A DNA stretch of 64,000 nucleotides. It comes from Pseudomonadota bacterium (GTDB lineage Bacteria; Pseudomonadota; Gammaproteobacteria; Burkholderiales; Burkholderiaceae_F). Each line of letters begins with the position of its first letter. Position 1 is the stretch's first letter. The notes beneath the pieces were generated by a model, which searched no databases, was not told where the DNA came from, and worked only from the letters and a program-made list of their open reading frames with translations. Positions 15,823 to 25,202 of this stretch are shown piece after piece. The position numbers were made by a program, and so were the translations under genes. The stretch lies in contig JAKAFN010000007.1 in assembly GCA_021825945.1 (NCBI GenBank), positions 62,001-126,000 of the forward strand. The letters are read 5' to 3'.

Positions 15823-18507
15823 TCAAAAATCCTTGATCACCCGCTTGGGCGCCGCGGCATCGGCATCGGCATTGGCGTCGAGGCGGAATCCGAGGGTCGC
15901 CACGAGGTGGAGCATGGTGCGATTTTCCGCGGACACCATTCCTTCCATTTGTCGCAGTCCTTTGTTGCGAGCTACGTCCATCAGCGCGTTCATCAGGCGG
16001 TGGCTGATGCCCTTGTGCTGCCACGCATCGGCAACGACGAGCGCGAATTCGCAGGACTCGCCGTCCGGGTTGATGATGTACCGCGCAACGCCGATCTCGG
16101 TTTCCGCATCGCCGTGTCCGACGACGGCGATCAGGGCCATCTCCCGGTCGTAGTCGATCTGTGTGAAGCGCGCGAGCATTGCCGGACTCAGGTCCTGCAG
16201 TGCACCCCCGAACCGGAAATGTCGCGACGTTTCCGAGAGGCCGTGCACGAACGCCTGCTCCAGGTTCGCGTCTTCCGGGCGAATCGGCCGAATGGTGAGG
16301 TCGGTTCCGTCGGGCAGGATCTGGCGGCTCACCAGGTGGATCGGGTAGGGGTGGATCGCCATGTGCGCGTAGGGTTCGCTGCCCGGGCGGGGATAATCGA
16401 CGGCGATCCGCGCGTCGACCGCGATGACGCCGTGCTCGTCGACGAGCAGCGGGTTGATGTCCATTTCCCGGATGTGCGGCAGTTCGCACACCATTTCCGA
16501 AACACGCAACAGGACGCTTTCCAGCGCGGCCATGTCAGCCGGCGGCATCTGGCGGAATGCGCCGAGCAGCCGCGCGATCCGGGTGCTGCCGATCATGTTG
16601 TGCACGAGGTAGGCGTTGAGGGGCGGCAGCGCGACTGCGCGATCGCCCATTACTTCGACCATCACGCCACCGGCGCCGAAGGTGATGATCGGGCCGAAAA
16701 GCGGATCCGTGGTGACCCCCACCATCAGTTCGCGCCGGTTGGGGCGGTCCACCATCGGTTCGATCACGACGCCGTCCAGACGCGCATCGGGCCGGGCCTG
16801 ATGCACCGCATCGAGGATCTCATGGAACGCGCCGTGGATCGCTTCGGCGTTTCCCAGATTGAGGCGGACGCCGCCGGCATCGGATTTGTGCGTGATGTCG
16901 TGCGAGTGGATCTTCATCGCCACGGGCATGCCGAGCTGTTCGGCAAGCAGCAGCGCTTCGGCGGGCGTGCGTGCCACCAAGGCGCGCGCGATGGGAATGT
17001 GGAAGGCTGCAAGCACGGCCTTGGATTCCATCTCGCTCAGTACGCTGCGGTGTTCGGCAAGGGCGTTTTCGATCAGCAGTCGCGCTCCGTCGACGTCGGG
17101 CGTCGCCGGGTGCGCGAGCGACGCGGCCGTCTGCATCAGGAGCTGTTGGTTCTGGTAGTACGTCGAGATGTAGGAAAACACCTCTACTGCGGGTTCGGGT
17201 GTGCGGAAGTTCGGAATTCGCGCCTGCGAGAACGCGCTGCGGCTCTTCGCTACCGCGGTGTCTCCCATCCAGCACGCCAGCAAGGGCTTGGGAAACCGGC
17301 CGGCCAGGTCGATCACCGTCTCCGCGACGGCGGTCGGATCGGTCATCGCCTGGGGGGTGAGGATCACCATTACGCCGTCGACCCCCGGATCTTCCAGGCA
17401 GGCCGTGACCGCGCTGCGGTAGCGCGGAGCGTCGGCATCGCCGATGACGTCGACGGGGTTGCCGTGCGACCATGTCGTCGGCAGCGCATCGTTCAGCCGA
17501 TGCAGCGTATCGTCGTGAAGCGTTGCCAGGGTCACGCCGAGATCGGCGGCACGGTCGCTCGCCATCACTCCGGGACCGCCGCCGTTGGTGACGATCGCCA
17601 GGCGGTTGCCGCTGGGGCGGAATTGTGTTGACAAGGCCTTGGCGGCCGAAAAAAGTTGCACGATGCTGCTCACCCGAACTGCGCCCGAACGTCGGATCGC
17701 GGCGTCGAACACGTCATCGGCACCGACCAGCACGCCGGTGTGCGAGCGGGCCGCTCGGGAACCCGCTTCGTGGCGGCCCACCTTGACCAGGAATACCGGC
17801 TTGGTGCGCGCCGCAGCCCGCAACGCGCTCAAGAAGCTGCGGGCATGGCGAATGCCTTCGATGTAGAGCAGGATGCTTTCGGTGAGGGGGTCGGAGACCA
17901 GGTAGTCGAGGATTTCGCCGAAATCGACGTCCGCCGTGGAACCCATCGATACGATGCTGGAGAACCCGACGTCGTTGGGAAGCGCCCAATCGAGGATCGC
18001 GGTGCACAACGCGCCGGATTGGGAAACCAACGCGAGGTTTCCGGGCTGGGCGCCGTCCTTGCTGAAGGTCGCGTTGAGTCCGATCGACGGGCGCATCACG
18101 CCCAGACAGTTTGGCCCGACCAGGCGGATGCCGTACATGCGGGCACGATCCAGAACCTGCTGTTCCAGTTCGAGGCCCGACCCGTCTCCCTCGCCGAAAC
18201 CGGCCGAAAGGATCACCGCGGCCCTCACCTCGCGCTTGCCGCAGTCGTCGATGATTTTCGGCACCGTCGCCGCCGGGGTGGCGATCACCGCCAGGTCGAC
18301 TGCCTCCGGGACCTCGTCGATGCCGGGGTAGGAGCGATGCCGCTGGATGCGCGTGTGCTGGGGGTTCACGGCATAGAGATGGCCTTGAAAGCCGCCCTTC
18401 AGCAGGTTGCGGAAGGTCACGCCGCCGACCGATTCCGGACGGTCGCTGGCGCCGATCATGGCGACCGAACGCGGTGCGAAGAGGGGGCTCAGATAGTGCT
18501 GGTTCAT
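15823..18507 (-). CDS. Pat/PatZ-type protein lysine acetyltransferase (ADP-forming acetyl-CoA synthetase-like + GNAT)
   Basis: 894 residues, close to the 886 of Salmonella Pat. The N-terminal part (about 1-460) is a CoA-binding/succinyl-CoA-ligase-like module (FAPRSVAMIGAS; GVMASDRAADLG). An ATP-grasp domain follows (about 480-710, MKIHSHDITHKSDAGGV). Residues about 725-890 are a GNAT acetyltransferase with acetyl-CoA loop WQHKGIS. Pat enzymes acetylate lysines, classically of acetyl-CoA synthetase, to control carbon flow. No acs gene is near. Start ATG 18507 has GGAGG 10 bases upstream; the longer open frame to 18612 was rejected for lack of this. Confidence 0.88.
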   Translation of the reverse strand: MNQHYLSPLFAPRSVAMIGASDRPESVGGVTFRNLLKGGFQGHLYAVNPQHTRIQRHRSYPGIDEVPEAVDLAVIATPAATVPKIIDDCGKREVRAAVILSAGFGEGDGSGLELEQQVLDRARMYGIRLVGPNCLGVMRPSIGLNATFSKDGAQPGNLALVSQSGALCTAILDWALPNDVGFSSIVSMGSTADVDFGEILDYLVSDPLTESILLYIEGIRHARSFLSALRAAARTKPVFLVKVGRHEAGSRAARSHTGVLVGADDVFDAAIRRSGAVRVSSIVQLFSAAKALSTQFRPSGNRLAIVTNGGGPGVMASDRAADLGVTLATLHDDTLHRLNDALPTTWSHGNPVDVIGDADAPRYRSAVTACLEDPGVDGVMVILTPQAMTDPTAVAETVIDLAGRFPKPLLACWMGDTAVAKSRSAFSQARIPNFRTPEPAVEVFSYISTYYQNQQLLMQTAASLAHPATPDVDGARLLIENALAEHRSVLSEMESKAVLAAFHIPIARALVARTPAEALLLAEQLGMPVAMKIHSHDITHKSDAGGVRLNLGNAEAIHGAFHEILDAVHQARPDARLDGVVIEPMVDRPNRRELMVGVTTDPLFGPIITFGAGGVMVEVMGDRAVALPPLNAYLVHNMIGSTRIARLLGAFRQMPPADMAALESVLLRVSEMVCELPHIREMDINPLLVDEHGVIAVDARIAVDYPRPGSEPYAHMAIHPYPIHLVSRQILPDGTDLTIRPIRPEDANLEQAFVHGLSETSRHFRFGGALQDLSPAMLARFTQIDYDREMALIAVVGHGDAETEIGVARYIINPDGESCEFALVVADAWQHKGISHRLMNALMDVARNKGLRQMEGMVSAENRTMLHLVATLGFRLDANADADAAAPKRVIKDF

Positions 18508-18610
18508 CGCAGGGATGCCTCCACGGTGATCCGGTCGGGTCATGCAGACTCTACACGACGGGGGGTGTGGTGGTATGGTGTCGCTGGATCGTTTTCGGAG
18601 GCGCGTTCCC

Positions 18611-19072
18611 ATGACCGACCCGGCGGTTCCCGATTTTTCGATTCGGCTGGAACAGGAGGCCGATTACCGGTTCGCGGTGCGCTTCGGCAATGTCGCGATC
18701 CCGGTTCTACATACCGATGAGCATCCGCCGTTGGGCGGCGGAACCGGTCCCGGTCCCGACGACCTGCTGGGCGCTGCGGTGGTGAATTGCCTGGCGTCGA
18801 GTCTGCTCTTCGCCATGCGCAAGTTTCACAACGATCCGGCGCCGATGCGGGCGCAGGCGGCGTTGCGCAAGGGACGCAACGAGCACGGACGGCTGCGCGT
18901 CCTCGAGATTCTCGTCGAACTGCAGATCGGGCTGGCGGCGTCGCAGGTGCAGTCGCTCGAGCGGATCCTCGCGCAGTTCGAGGATTTCTGTGTCGTCACG
19001 CAAAGCGTTCGCGGCGGGATTCCGGTTACGGTGCGGGTGCGGGACCGGGACGGCACCACGATCCACGGCTGA
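18611..19072 (+). CDS. OsmC family protein
   Basis: 153 residues. The OsmC/Ohr fold is supported by length and by the two conserved cysteines, C60 (in AAVVNCLASSLLF, at the start of the central helix) and C127 (in FEDFCVVTQSV). Family members reduce organic hydroperoxides through these cysteines, with a lipoyl or thiol partner; whether this one is an Ohr-like peroxidase or a YhfA-like member is not clear. Start ATG 18611 has GGAGG about 9 bases upstream. It is divergent from the Pat gene with about 100 bases between. Confidence 0.8.
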   Translation: MTDPAVPDFSIRLEQEADYRFAVRFGNVAIPVLHTDEHPPLGGGTGPGPDDLLGAAVVNCLASSLLFAMRKFHNDPAPMRAQAALRKGRNEHGRLRVLEILVELQIGLAASQVQSLERILAQFEDFCVVTQSVRGGIPVTVRVRDRDGTTIHG

Positions 19073-19167
19073 GGCGGAAGCCGGCAAGAGCGACACGAGA
19101 TCGGTTCGCCGGCGGTACGTATCCCGGCTGCGGTCGCGCGTGCAAATTCGATGGTGATTCAGAAATA

Positions 19168-19200
19168 TTGATCGAATAATTCTTTTATATTCAACTATCG
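19168..19200 (+). promoter_or_regulatory. AT-rich promoter-like stretch before nitroreductase gene
   Basis: TTGATCGAATAATTCTTTTA followed by TATTCAACTATCG is strikingly AT-rich in this GC-rich genome and lies 56 to 88 bases before the nitroreductase ATG. TTGATC and TATATT resemble -35 and -10 boxes but with short spacing, so exact boxes are not assigned. Confidence 0.35.
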
Positions 19201-19255
19201 GTGCCGGATGTCTTGGCATGCTTGGCGCCACGACCCCGAACCGGAGATTCCTGCC

Positions 19256-19846
19256 ATGACGACCCCGCTTCCCGATGCCGCGCTCGACCGATTGTTCCGC
19301 GCGGCGCGCACCGCCCACGGCTTTCGCCCGATCCCGATTCCCGACGCTACCCTGCATGCGCTCTACGATCTGCTCAAATGGGCGCCGACCGCCTACAACA
19401 TGCAGCCGGCACGGTTCGTGTTCGTGTGCAGTCGGGAGGCCAAGGAGCGGCTCAAGAAGGGGTTGATGGCAGGCAACATTCCGCAGACCATGGAGGCGCC
19501 GGTCACCGTCGTGGTCGCGTACGACACGCGGTTCTACGAGCATCTGCCGGAGCAGTTTCCGGCGATGGACGTCAAGGGGATCTTCGAGGGCAATCCGACG
19601 CTATCGCGCGAGGCCGCGTTCCGCAATGGCAGCCTGCAGGGAGCGTATCTGATGATGGCGGCGCGCTCGCTGGGTCTCGATTGCGGGCCGATGTCCGGGT
19701 TCGACCCGGCTGTGGTCGATGCCGAGTTTTTCCCCGATGGTCGCTTCCGGTCGAATTTTCTCGTCAACCTCGGCATCGCCGACCCGGAAAAGTACTACCC
19801 GCGCGGGCCGCGGTTGGCCTTCGAGGCTGCGGCGCAGGTCTTGTAG
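19256..19846 (+). CDS. Nitroreductase family protein, RutE/HadB-like (malonic semialdehyde reductase type)
   Basis: 196 residues of the FMN-dependent nitroreductase fold. N-terminal FMN-contact segment ARTAHGFRPIPI, the LLKWAPTAYNMQP motif, and a C-terminal LVNLGIADPEKYYPRGPRL segment match the RutE group, which reduces malonic semialdehyde in pyrimidine breakdown. No other rut genes are present, so substrate is unproven. ATG 19256 has GGAG 9-12 bases upstream; an upstream in-frame ATG (19208) has no ribosome site. Confidence 0.85.
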   Translation: MTTPLPDAALDRLFRAARTAHGFRPIPIPDATLHALYDLLKWAPTAYNMQPARFVFVCSREAKERLKKGLMAGNIPQTMEAPVTVVVAYDTRFYEHLPEQFPAMDVKGIFEGNPTLSREAAFRNGSLQGAYLMMAARSLGLDCGPMSGFDPAVVDAEFFPDGRFRSNFLVNLGIADPEKYYPRGPRLAFEAAAQVL

Positions 19847-19880
19847 GATTCCCCGTTTCCCCGACGGGGAAAACGCGAGG

Positions 19881-20300
19881 TCAGCGCGATGGCGCGCGGT
19901 ACGCTTGGGGTTCCTGAATCTCCAGGCCGCCTTTTCGCGCTTGGCGGGCGAGGTGTAGCAGCGCTCGGTCTTTGGTGAACAGCATGTTCGCGCCGCCACC
20001 GACGGCGAGATCCAGGAATTTTTGATCGTCCGGATCGCTGCAGAGCCACGGCGCCACGCGATTCGTTTCGATGCACTCGGCCCTGTTCTGCCACGCGTGC
20101 AACATCGGTTCGGGAGGGCGGGTTGCGAGCCAAGACGCGAATTGCGGGCGGATCAGCACCGCCCGCAATTCCTCGTCGGTGCGGTGGCTGCGGATGGCGC
20201 GCACGGCGCCCGAACGCAGGGCGTCGCCGAGAGCCCTGGCGCCGACATCTTCGAACACGAAGATGTCGAGCCAGGCATTCGTATCGAGTACGACCCGCAC
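19881..20300 (-). CDS. PIN-domain protein, putative toxin (TIGR00305-like)
   Basis: 139 residues from GTG 20300. The PIN nuclease fold is indicated by VVLDTNAWLDIFVFED at the N terminus (first acidic residue), DEELRAVL in the middle and DPDDQKFLDLAVGGGANML-TKD at the C-terminal half, giving the expected acidic metal-binding cluster. Such proteins are RNases and often VapC-like toxins. The gene begins 16 bases after the aconitase stop on the same strand, and no antitoxin-like gene is adjacent, so it may be an orphan or a housekeeping PIN protein. The GTG start is chosen because conservation begins there; the frame is open into acnA. Confidence 0.75.
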   Translation of the reverse strand: MRVVLDTNAWLDIFVFEDVGARALGDALRSGAVRAIRSHRTDEELRAVLIRPQFASWLATRPPEPMLHAWQNRAECIETNRVAPWLCSDPDDQKFLDLAVGGGANMLFTKDRALLHLARQARKGGLEIQEPQAYRAPSR

Positions 20301-20316
20301 GCGCGCCTGCCGCCGG

Positions 20317-23028
20317 TCAGGCGAGCAACTGCCGCAGCACGAAAGGCAGAATCCCGCCATGCCGATAGTAGTCGACCTCGATCGGCGTATCGATCCGCAG
20401 CAGCAGGGGAACCTCCGTGATCGTGCCGTCGGTGCGGCGGATCGCAAGCCGGACCGTCTGGCGCGGTTGCGGCTCGTCGACCCCGAGCAGGTCGAAGGTC
20501 TCGTCGCCGCGGATATGCAGCGAGTCCACGCTGTCGTCGCCCTGGAACTGCAGGGGCAGCACGCCCATGCCCACCAGGTTGCTGCGGTGGATGCGCTCGA
20601 AGCTGCGCGCGACGACCGCCCGCACGCCCAACAATTGCGTACCCTTGGCCGCCCAGTCGCGCGACGATCCGGTGCCGTACTCTTCTCCCGCGAAGACGAT
20701 CGTCGGTATCCGATCGGCCCGGTAGCGCATCGCCGCGTCGTAGATCGGCATGCGTTCGCCCGATGGTTGGTGCAGCGTGATGCCGCCTTCGACGCGCGAG
20801 CCGTCGCGTTGCGCCGGAATCATGAGATTCTTGATCCGTACGTTGGCGAACGTGCCGCGCATCATCACTTCGTGATTGCCGCGTCGCGCGCCATAGCTAT
20901 TGAAGTCCGCCTTGGCGACGCCGTGGGCAAGGAGCCAGCGGCCGGCAGGCGAGGACTCGGCAATCGAACCGGCGGGCGAGATGTGGTCGGTGGTGATCGA
21001 GTCGCCGAATACGGCCAGCGCGCGTGCGCTGCGCACCGGTTCCGCCGGTTTCGCGGTCGACGGCGGCGTCATCGTGAAGTCGGCAAAGAACGGCGGCTCC
21101 GCGATGTAGGTCGATTCGGGCCAGTCGTAGGTCTGACCGGTCGCGCCGGCGATCTTCTCCCAGAGCTTGCCGGGCTCGGTTTTGACGCGCGCATAATTGG
21201 CGCGGAAGGCTGCGGGATCCATTGCCAGGGGCATCAGGGCCGCGACCTCGGCCGCGCTTGGCCACAGGTCACCGATCCAGATGTCGCGGCCGCCCTTGCC
21301 TCGGCCTACCGGCTCCGTCATCAGATCGCGCAGTACGGTGCCTGTCAGCGCATAGGCGACGACGAGCGGCGGCGACGCGAGGAAGTTCGCTTTGAGGTTG
21401 GGATGGATGCGGGCTTCGAAGTTCCGATTGCCGGAAAGCACCGCCGCGCAGACGAGGTCGTGCTCGACGATGGCTTCGTTGAATTCCGCGTCCAGGTCAC
21501 CGGCATTGCCGATGCAGGTGGTGCAACCATAGGCGGCCACGGCGAAGCCCAGCTTCTCCAGGTACGGCAGCAGGCCGGTGCGTTGCAGGTACTCGGTCAC
21601 GACGCGCGACCCGGGCGCAAGGGATGTCTTGACGTGCGGAGCCGTGCGCAGGCCGGCCTCGACGGCCTTCTTGGCAAGCAGGCCGGCGGCAAGCAGCACG
21701 CCGGGGTTGCTGGTATTGGTGCACGAGGTGATCGCGGCGATCAGCACATCGCCATTGCCGATCTCCTTGCCTCCGGGCGTGCGCACGCGCTGGAACAGGT
21801 TCGCCGCCGGCTGGTTGAAGCCGTTGGTTGCGACCGGCTGGGAGAACAGTTTCGTGAACTTCGATTTGACGTTGCCGATCTCGATACGGTCCTGCGGGCG
21901 CTTGGGGCCGGCAAGCGATGGGGCGACGGTGCCGAGGTCGAGGCGCAATGCCTTGGTATAGGCAATCTCGCCCGCCTTCGGCATTCCGAACAGGCCCTGG
22001 GCGCGGAAGTACGCGACGAACGCGTCGATCTCGGCGCGGGTGCGTCCAGTGCCCTCGAGGTAGGCGACGGTCTTTTCGTCGACGGGGAAGAATCCCATCG
22101 TGGCACCATATTCGGGGGCCATGTTGGCGATCGTTGCACGGTCGGGAAGGCTGAGCGACGCGGTTCCCGAGCCGTAGAACTCGACGAATTTTCCGACCAC
22201 CTTCTCCTTGCGGAGCATTTCGGTGATCGTGAGCACGAGATCGGTGGCCGTGACGCCGCCGCGCAGCGCGCCGGTCAGCTCGACTCCGACCACGTCCGGG
22301 GTGAGAAGGTATACCGGTTGGCCCAGCATCGCGGCTTCGGCTTCGATGCCGCCGACGCCCCAGCCGACCACGCCGATGCCGTTGATCATGGTGGTGTGGC
22401 TGTCGGTGCCGACGAGCGTGTCGGGGTAGGCGATGCCATCCTTGCGGTGAATGCCGCGTGCCAGATATTCCAGGTTGACCTGGTGCACGATGCCGAATCC
22501 GGGTGGCACGACGCCGAAAGTATCGAAGGCTTGCATGCCCCATTTCATGAACTGGTACCGCTCGCGGTTGCGTTGGAATTCCAGCTTCATGTTCAGATCG
22601 AGCGCCTTGGCGTCGCCGTATCGGTCGATCATCACGGAATGGTCGACGACGAGATCGACCGGTACCAGCGGTTCGATGCGCTGAGGATCCCGGCCGGCGC
22701 GGGCAGCCGTGCTGCGCATGGCGGCGAGGTCGGCGAGGAGGGGCACGCCGGTGAAATCCTGTAACACCACGCGGGCGACCACGAACGGGATCTCTTCCGT
22801 CCGTTCCGCATTGGGTTGCCATGCGGCAAGGCTGCGGACGTGGTCCTCGGTGACCTTCTTGCCGTCGCAGTTGCGCAGGACCGATTCGAGCAGGATGCGG
22901 ATCGATACCGGCAGGCGGGAGATCGCTCCGAGACCGGCGCCTTCCAGGGCGGAGAGGTCGAAGTAGCGCAGGCCTTTGGCGCCGGGCAGGGCGCGAAGGC
23001 TGCGAAAGGGATCGTTCGGGGTGGTCAT
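20317..23028 (-). CDS. acnA: Aconitate hydratase A
   Basis: 903 residues. It interconverts citrate and isocitrate in the TCA cycle. The [4Fe-4S] ligands are visible: one cysteine in [10 protein letters not shown] and two in GCTTCIGN. Other aconitase signatures include [22 protein letters not shown] and [16 protein letters not shown], with the swivel domain at the C terminus. Length and sequence match the AcnA/IRP1 type rather than AcnB. ATG 23028 was chosen over 23073, since the extra 15 residues (polar, DNN-rich) lack family match; neither has a strong ribosome site. It lies downstream of mdh on the same strand, 199 bases away across a repeat. Confidence 0.96.
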   Translation of the reverse strand: MTTPNDPFRSLRALPGAKGLRYFDLSALEGAGLGAISRLPVSIRILLESVLRNCDGKKVTEDHVRSLAAWQPNAERTEEIPFVVARVVLQDFTGVPLLADLAAMRSTAARAGRDPQRIEPLVPVDLVVDHSVMIDRYGDAKALDLNMKLEFQRNRERYQFMKWGMQAFDTFGVVPPGFGIVHQVNLEYLARGIHRKDGIAYPDTLVGTDSHTTMINGIGVVGWGVGGIEAEAAMLGQPVYLLTPDVVGVELTGALRGGVTATDLVLTITEMLRKEKVVGKFVEFYGSGTASLSLPDRATIANMAPEYGATMGFFPVDEKTVAYLEGTGRTRAEIDAFVAYFRAQGLFGMPKAGEIAYTKALRLDLGTVAPSLAGPKRPQDRIEIGNVKSKFTKLFSQPVATNGFNQPAANLFQRVRTPGGKEIGNGDVLIAAITSCTNTSNPGVLLAAGLLAKKAVEAGLRTAPHVKTSLAPGSRVVTEYLQRTGLLPYLEKLGFAVAAYGCTTCIGNAGDLDAEFNEAIVEHDLVCAAVLSGNRNFEARIHPNLKANFLASPPLVVAYALTGTVLRDLMTEPVGRGKGGRDIWIGDLWPSAAEVAALMPLAMDPAAFRANYARVKTEPGKLWEKIAGATGQTYDWPESTYIAEPPFFADFTMTPPSTAKPAEPVRSARALAVFGDSITTDHISPAGSIAESSPAGRWLLAHGVAKADFNSYGARRGNHEVMMRGTFANVRIKNLMIPAQRDGSRVEGGITLHQPSGERMPIYDAAMRYRADRIPTIVFAGEEYGTGSSRDWAAKGTQLLGVRAVVARSFERIHRSNLVGMGVLPLQFQGDDSVDSLHIRGDETFDLLGVDEPQPRQTVRLAIRRTDGTITEVPLLLRIDTPIEVDYYRHGGILPFVLRQLLA

Positions 23029-23071
23029 TTCGTTGGTGTCGGATGTCAGGTTGTTGTCACGGACGGGGATC

Positions 23072-23190
23072 ATAGCGAGCGCCGAGCCCGAAGGAATCCT
23101 CCCTTGGCAGCGCCGTCATTGCGAGCGCGGAGCCCGAAGCAATCCCGTGGCGTCCTGGATCGCTACGGTCCCGCAGGCCCCGCGATGACG
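23072..23190. repeat. Dispersed palindromic intergenic repeat, one full and one partial copy
   Basis: A full element at 23114-23190 begins CGTCATTGCGAGCGCGGAGC and ends CCCCGCGATGACG, so its ends are inverted repeats (9 of 10 bases). This is the form of the CGTCATTGCGAG...GCAATGACG repeat common in Proteobacteria. A second, partial copy of the left half lies at 23074-23099 and matches 23120-23145 in 23 of 26 positions. Confidence 0.7.
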
Positions 23191-23227
23191 CCGCATGGCC
23201 GGTCGTTCGAACAAGATCGGCGGATCG

Positions 23228-24241
23228 TCAAACGGGTTGCTGTTGCAGTAGGGCTTCGATGGCGTGGCGTTCTTCCTGTAATTCGGCGGCCGAACGTTCG
23301 ACGTAGGACCGCACGAAATCGTCGAGCGGCAGGTCGCGAACGATCTCGTAGTCGCCGTCGTGACAGGTAACCGGAAGGCCGCAGACCAGGCCTTCGGGAA
23401 TGCCGTAGCTGCCGTCCGAACGTACGCCCATCGTCGTCCAGCGCCCATCCGTGCCGTAGATCCAGTCGCGCATATGGTCCATCGCCGCGTTGGCGGCCGA
23501 GCCGGCCGACGACAGTCCGCGCGCCTCGATCACCGCCGAGCCGCGTCGTTCGATCATGGGAATGAAGGTCTCCCGGTTCCAGGTTTCGTCGCCGATCCAA
23601 TCGCGCACGGAGCGGCCGGAGGCCGTGGCGAAGCGGTAGTCCGGGCACATCGCGGGGGAATGGTTGCCCCATACGAAGAGCCGTTCGATCTTGTCGACAG
23701 GCTGGCCGATGCGGGCGGCGATCTGCGCCACCGCGCGGTTGTGGTCGAGCCGCATCATCGACGTGAAGTTGCGTGGCGAGAGATCGGGCGCCGAACGGAT
23801 CGTGATGTAGGCGTTGGTATTGGCGGGATTGCCGACCACCAGGGTTTTCACCGTCCGTTTGGCGACGTCGTTGAGGGCTTTGCCTTGCGCGGAAAAGATC
23901 TGCGCATTGGCGGCCAGCAGATCCTTGCGTTCCATGCCCGGTCCCCGGGGCCGGGCGCCCACCAGCAGTGCGACGTCGATGTCGTGGAACGCGTCCCGCG
24001 GATCGTCGAACGCCAGCTGCGACGCGAGCAGCGGAAACGCGCAGTCCTCGAGCTCCATCATCACGCCGCGCAGCGCCTTTTGCGCGCGCTCGTCGGGGAC
24101 TTCGAGCAGCCGCAGCGCAACGGGTTGCTCGGGACCAAGCATGTCGCCGGCCGCCACCCGGAACGTGAGCGCGTAGCCGATCTGGCCGGCGGCGCCGCTG
24201 ATGGCAATTTGAACGGGTCGGGAACTGGGGGTTCGGAGCAT
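23228..24241 (-). CDS. mdh: Malate dehydrogenase
   Basis: 337 residues, slightly longer than the usual 328 of betaproteobacterial Mdh because of a short N-terminal lead. It oxidises malate to oxaloacetate with NAD. The Rossmann motif is [12 protein letters not shown]; substrate arginines appear in [14 protein letters not shown]; the catalytic histidine is in WGNHSPAM and the proton-relay aspartate in [10 protein letters not shown]. It belongs to the LDH-like type 2 group. It is divergent from the sdh operon, as in many Burkholderiales, but the GntR regulator gene often found between them is absent. Confidence 0.96.
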   Translation of the reverse strand: MLRTPSSRPVQIAISGAAGQIGYALTFRVAAGDMLGPEQPVALRLLEVPDERAQKALRGVMMELEDCAFPLLASQLAFDDPRDAFHDIDVALLVGARPRGPGMERKDLLAANAQIFSAQGKALNDVAKRTVKTLVVGNPANTNAYITIRSAPDLSPRNFTSMMRLDHNRAVAQIAARIGQPVDKIERLFVWGNHSPAMCPDYRFATASGRSVRDWIGDETWNRETFIPMIERRGSAVIEARGLSSAGSAANAAMDHMRDWIYGTDGRWTTMGVRSDGSYGIPEGLVCGLPVTCHDGDYEIVRDLPLDDFVRSYVERSAAELQEERHAIEALLQQQPV

Positions 24242-24299
24242 GGCGGAAAGCCTCCTGCGGAGCGTGCGCGCAGCGCATCGTGGTATGGTCCAAGGATAC

Positions 24300-24317
24300 G
24301 CCGAAACCGTTTTCGGC
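24300..24317. promoter_or_regulatory. Short inverted repeat in mdh-sdhC divergent region
   Basis: GCCGAAA and TTTCGGC form an exact 7-base inverted repeat around CCGT, about 60 bases upstream of both divergent starts. It could be an operator or an mRNA leader hairpin for sdhC. Nothing else identifies a binding protein. Confidence 0.3.
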
Positions 24318-24378
24318 TACGATCGCGGCATGTTGCACGGGGTGGCGATCGTTGCCCGCCGAGGGTTGCCAAACCGCC

Positions 24379-24837
24379 ATGCGCGATGCGAGCGCGAACG
24401 CTTCGATGACGACTATGCAAACAAGCCGAAGACCTGGATCGCTCGCGAGCCGGAACATCCGGATCACGGACCTGGTCCACTACCGCCTCCCTGTCGCCGG
24501 CGTGCTGTCGATCCTGCATCGGGTGAGCGGCGCGGCGATGTTTCTTTTTTTGCCATTGGCACTGCGGTGGTTCGGCGACAGCCTCGATTCGGACGCCGGA
24601 TTCGCACGGGTCGCGAAATGTGTCGGTTCGTGGTGGGGAAAGCTGATCCTGGTCGGCGCGTTCTGGGCCTTGATGCATCATGCATGCGCCGGCGTGCGGT
24701 TTCTCCTGCTCGATCTGCATCGCGGCGTCGATCGCGCATCGGCCCGCAAGAGCGCGGTCGCGGCGTTTGCCGTCAGTCTGGTGCTCACCGGGCTGTTCGG
24801 GCTGTGGCTATTCGGGTCGACGGGGAGGGCGGGATGA
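24379..24837 (+). CDS. sdhC: Succinate dehydrogenase cytochrome b556 subunit
   Basis: 152 residues with three membrane helices. SILHRVSGAAMF carries the serine and arginine that contact ubiquinone, and the histidines in ALMHHACAGVRFLL include the heme b ligand. It anchors complex II in the inner membrane with SdhD. Start is uncertain among ATG 24379, 24406 and 24415; 24379 gives the usual N-terminal length. Its stop overlaps the sdhD start (ATGA), so the two are coupled. Confidence 0.92.
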   Translation: MRDASANASMTTMQTSRRPGSLASRNIRITDLVHYRLPVAGVLSILHRVSGAAMFLFLPLALRWFGDSLDSDAGFARVAKCVGSWWGKLILVGAFWALMHHACAGVRFLLLDLHRGVDRASARKSAVAAFAVSLVLTGLFGLWLFGSTGRAG

Positions 24838-25202
24838 CCCGACATGCCGAACGGACGGCGGTCGGGGCCCATTATGGCCTGCGGGATTGGCTCGCCCAGC
24901 GCATCACGGCGGTGGTGCTGCTCGCGTTTCTGCTGGCGCTTGCGGTCGAACTTGCGACCGCGTTCGCATCGGCCGACGGCATTGATCGTGCGCGCTGGGT
25001 CGGGGTGTTTCGTCCGATGGCGATGAAGTTGCTGGGGACCCTGGCGGCAGCGTCGTTGTGCTTCCACGCCTGGATCGGGATGCGCGACATCTGGATGGAC
25101 TACATCAAGCCGGTGGGCCTGCGCCTGGCGCTGCATGTCGGGACGATTCTGTGGTTGGCAGCCTGTTTCGTCTGGTCGGTGCAGATCATGTGGAGCGTGT
25201 GA
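24834..25202 (+). CDS. sdhD: Succinate dehydrogenase membrane anchor subunit
   Basis: 122 residues with three hydrophobic helices. The N-terminal region GLRDWLAQRITAVVLL and the segment CFHAWIGMRDIWMDYIKP are SdhD signatures; the latter holds the heme histidine and the quinone-site aspartate-tyrosine pair. It overlaps sdhC by four bases, and the sdhA ATG directly follows its stop. Confidence 0.93.
   Translation: MTRHAERTAVGAHYGLRDWLAQRITAVVLLAFLLALAVELATAFASADGIDRARWVGVFRPMAMKLLGTLAAASLCFHAWIGMRDIWMDYIKPVGLRLALHVGTILWLAACFVWSVQIMWSV

Noticed and set aside
15823..18507. Annotation as acetate-CoA ligase (ADP-forming) alone
   Set aside because: The C-terminal GNAT domain and overall length match Pat-type protein acetyltransferases, in which the ligase-like part is regulatory.
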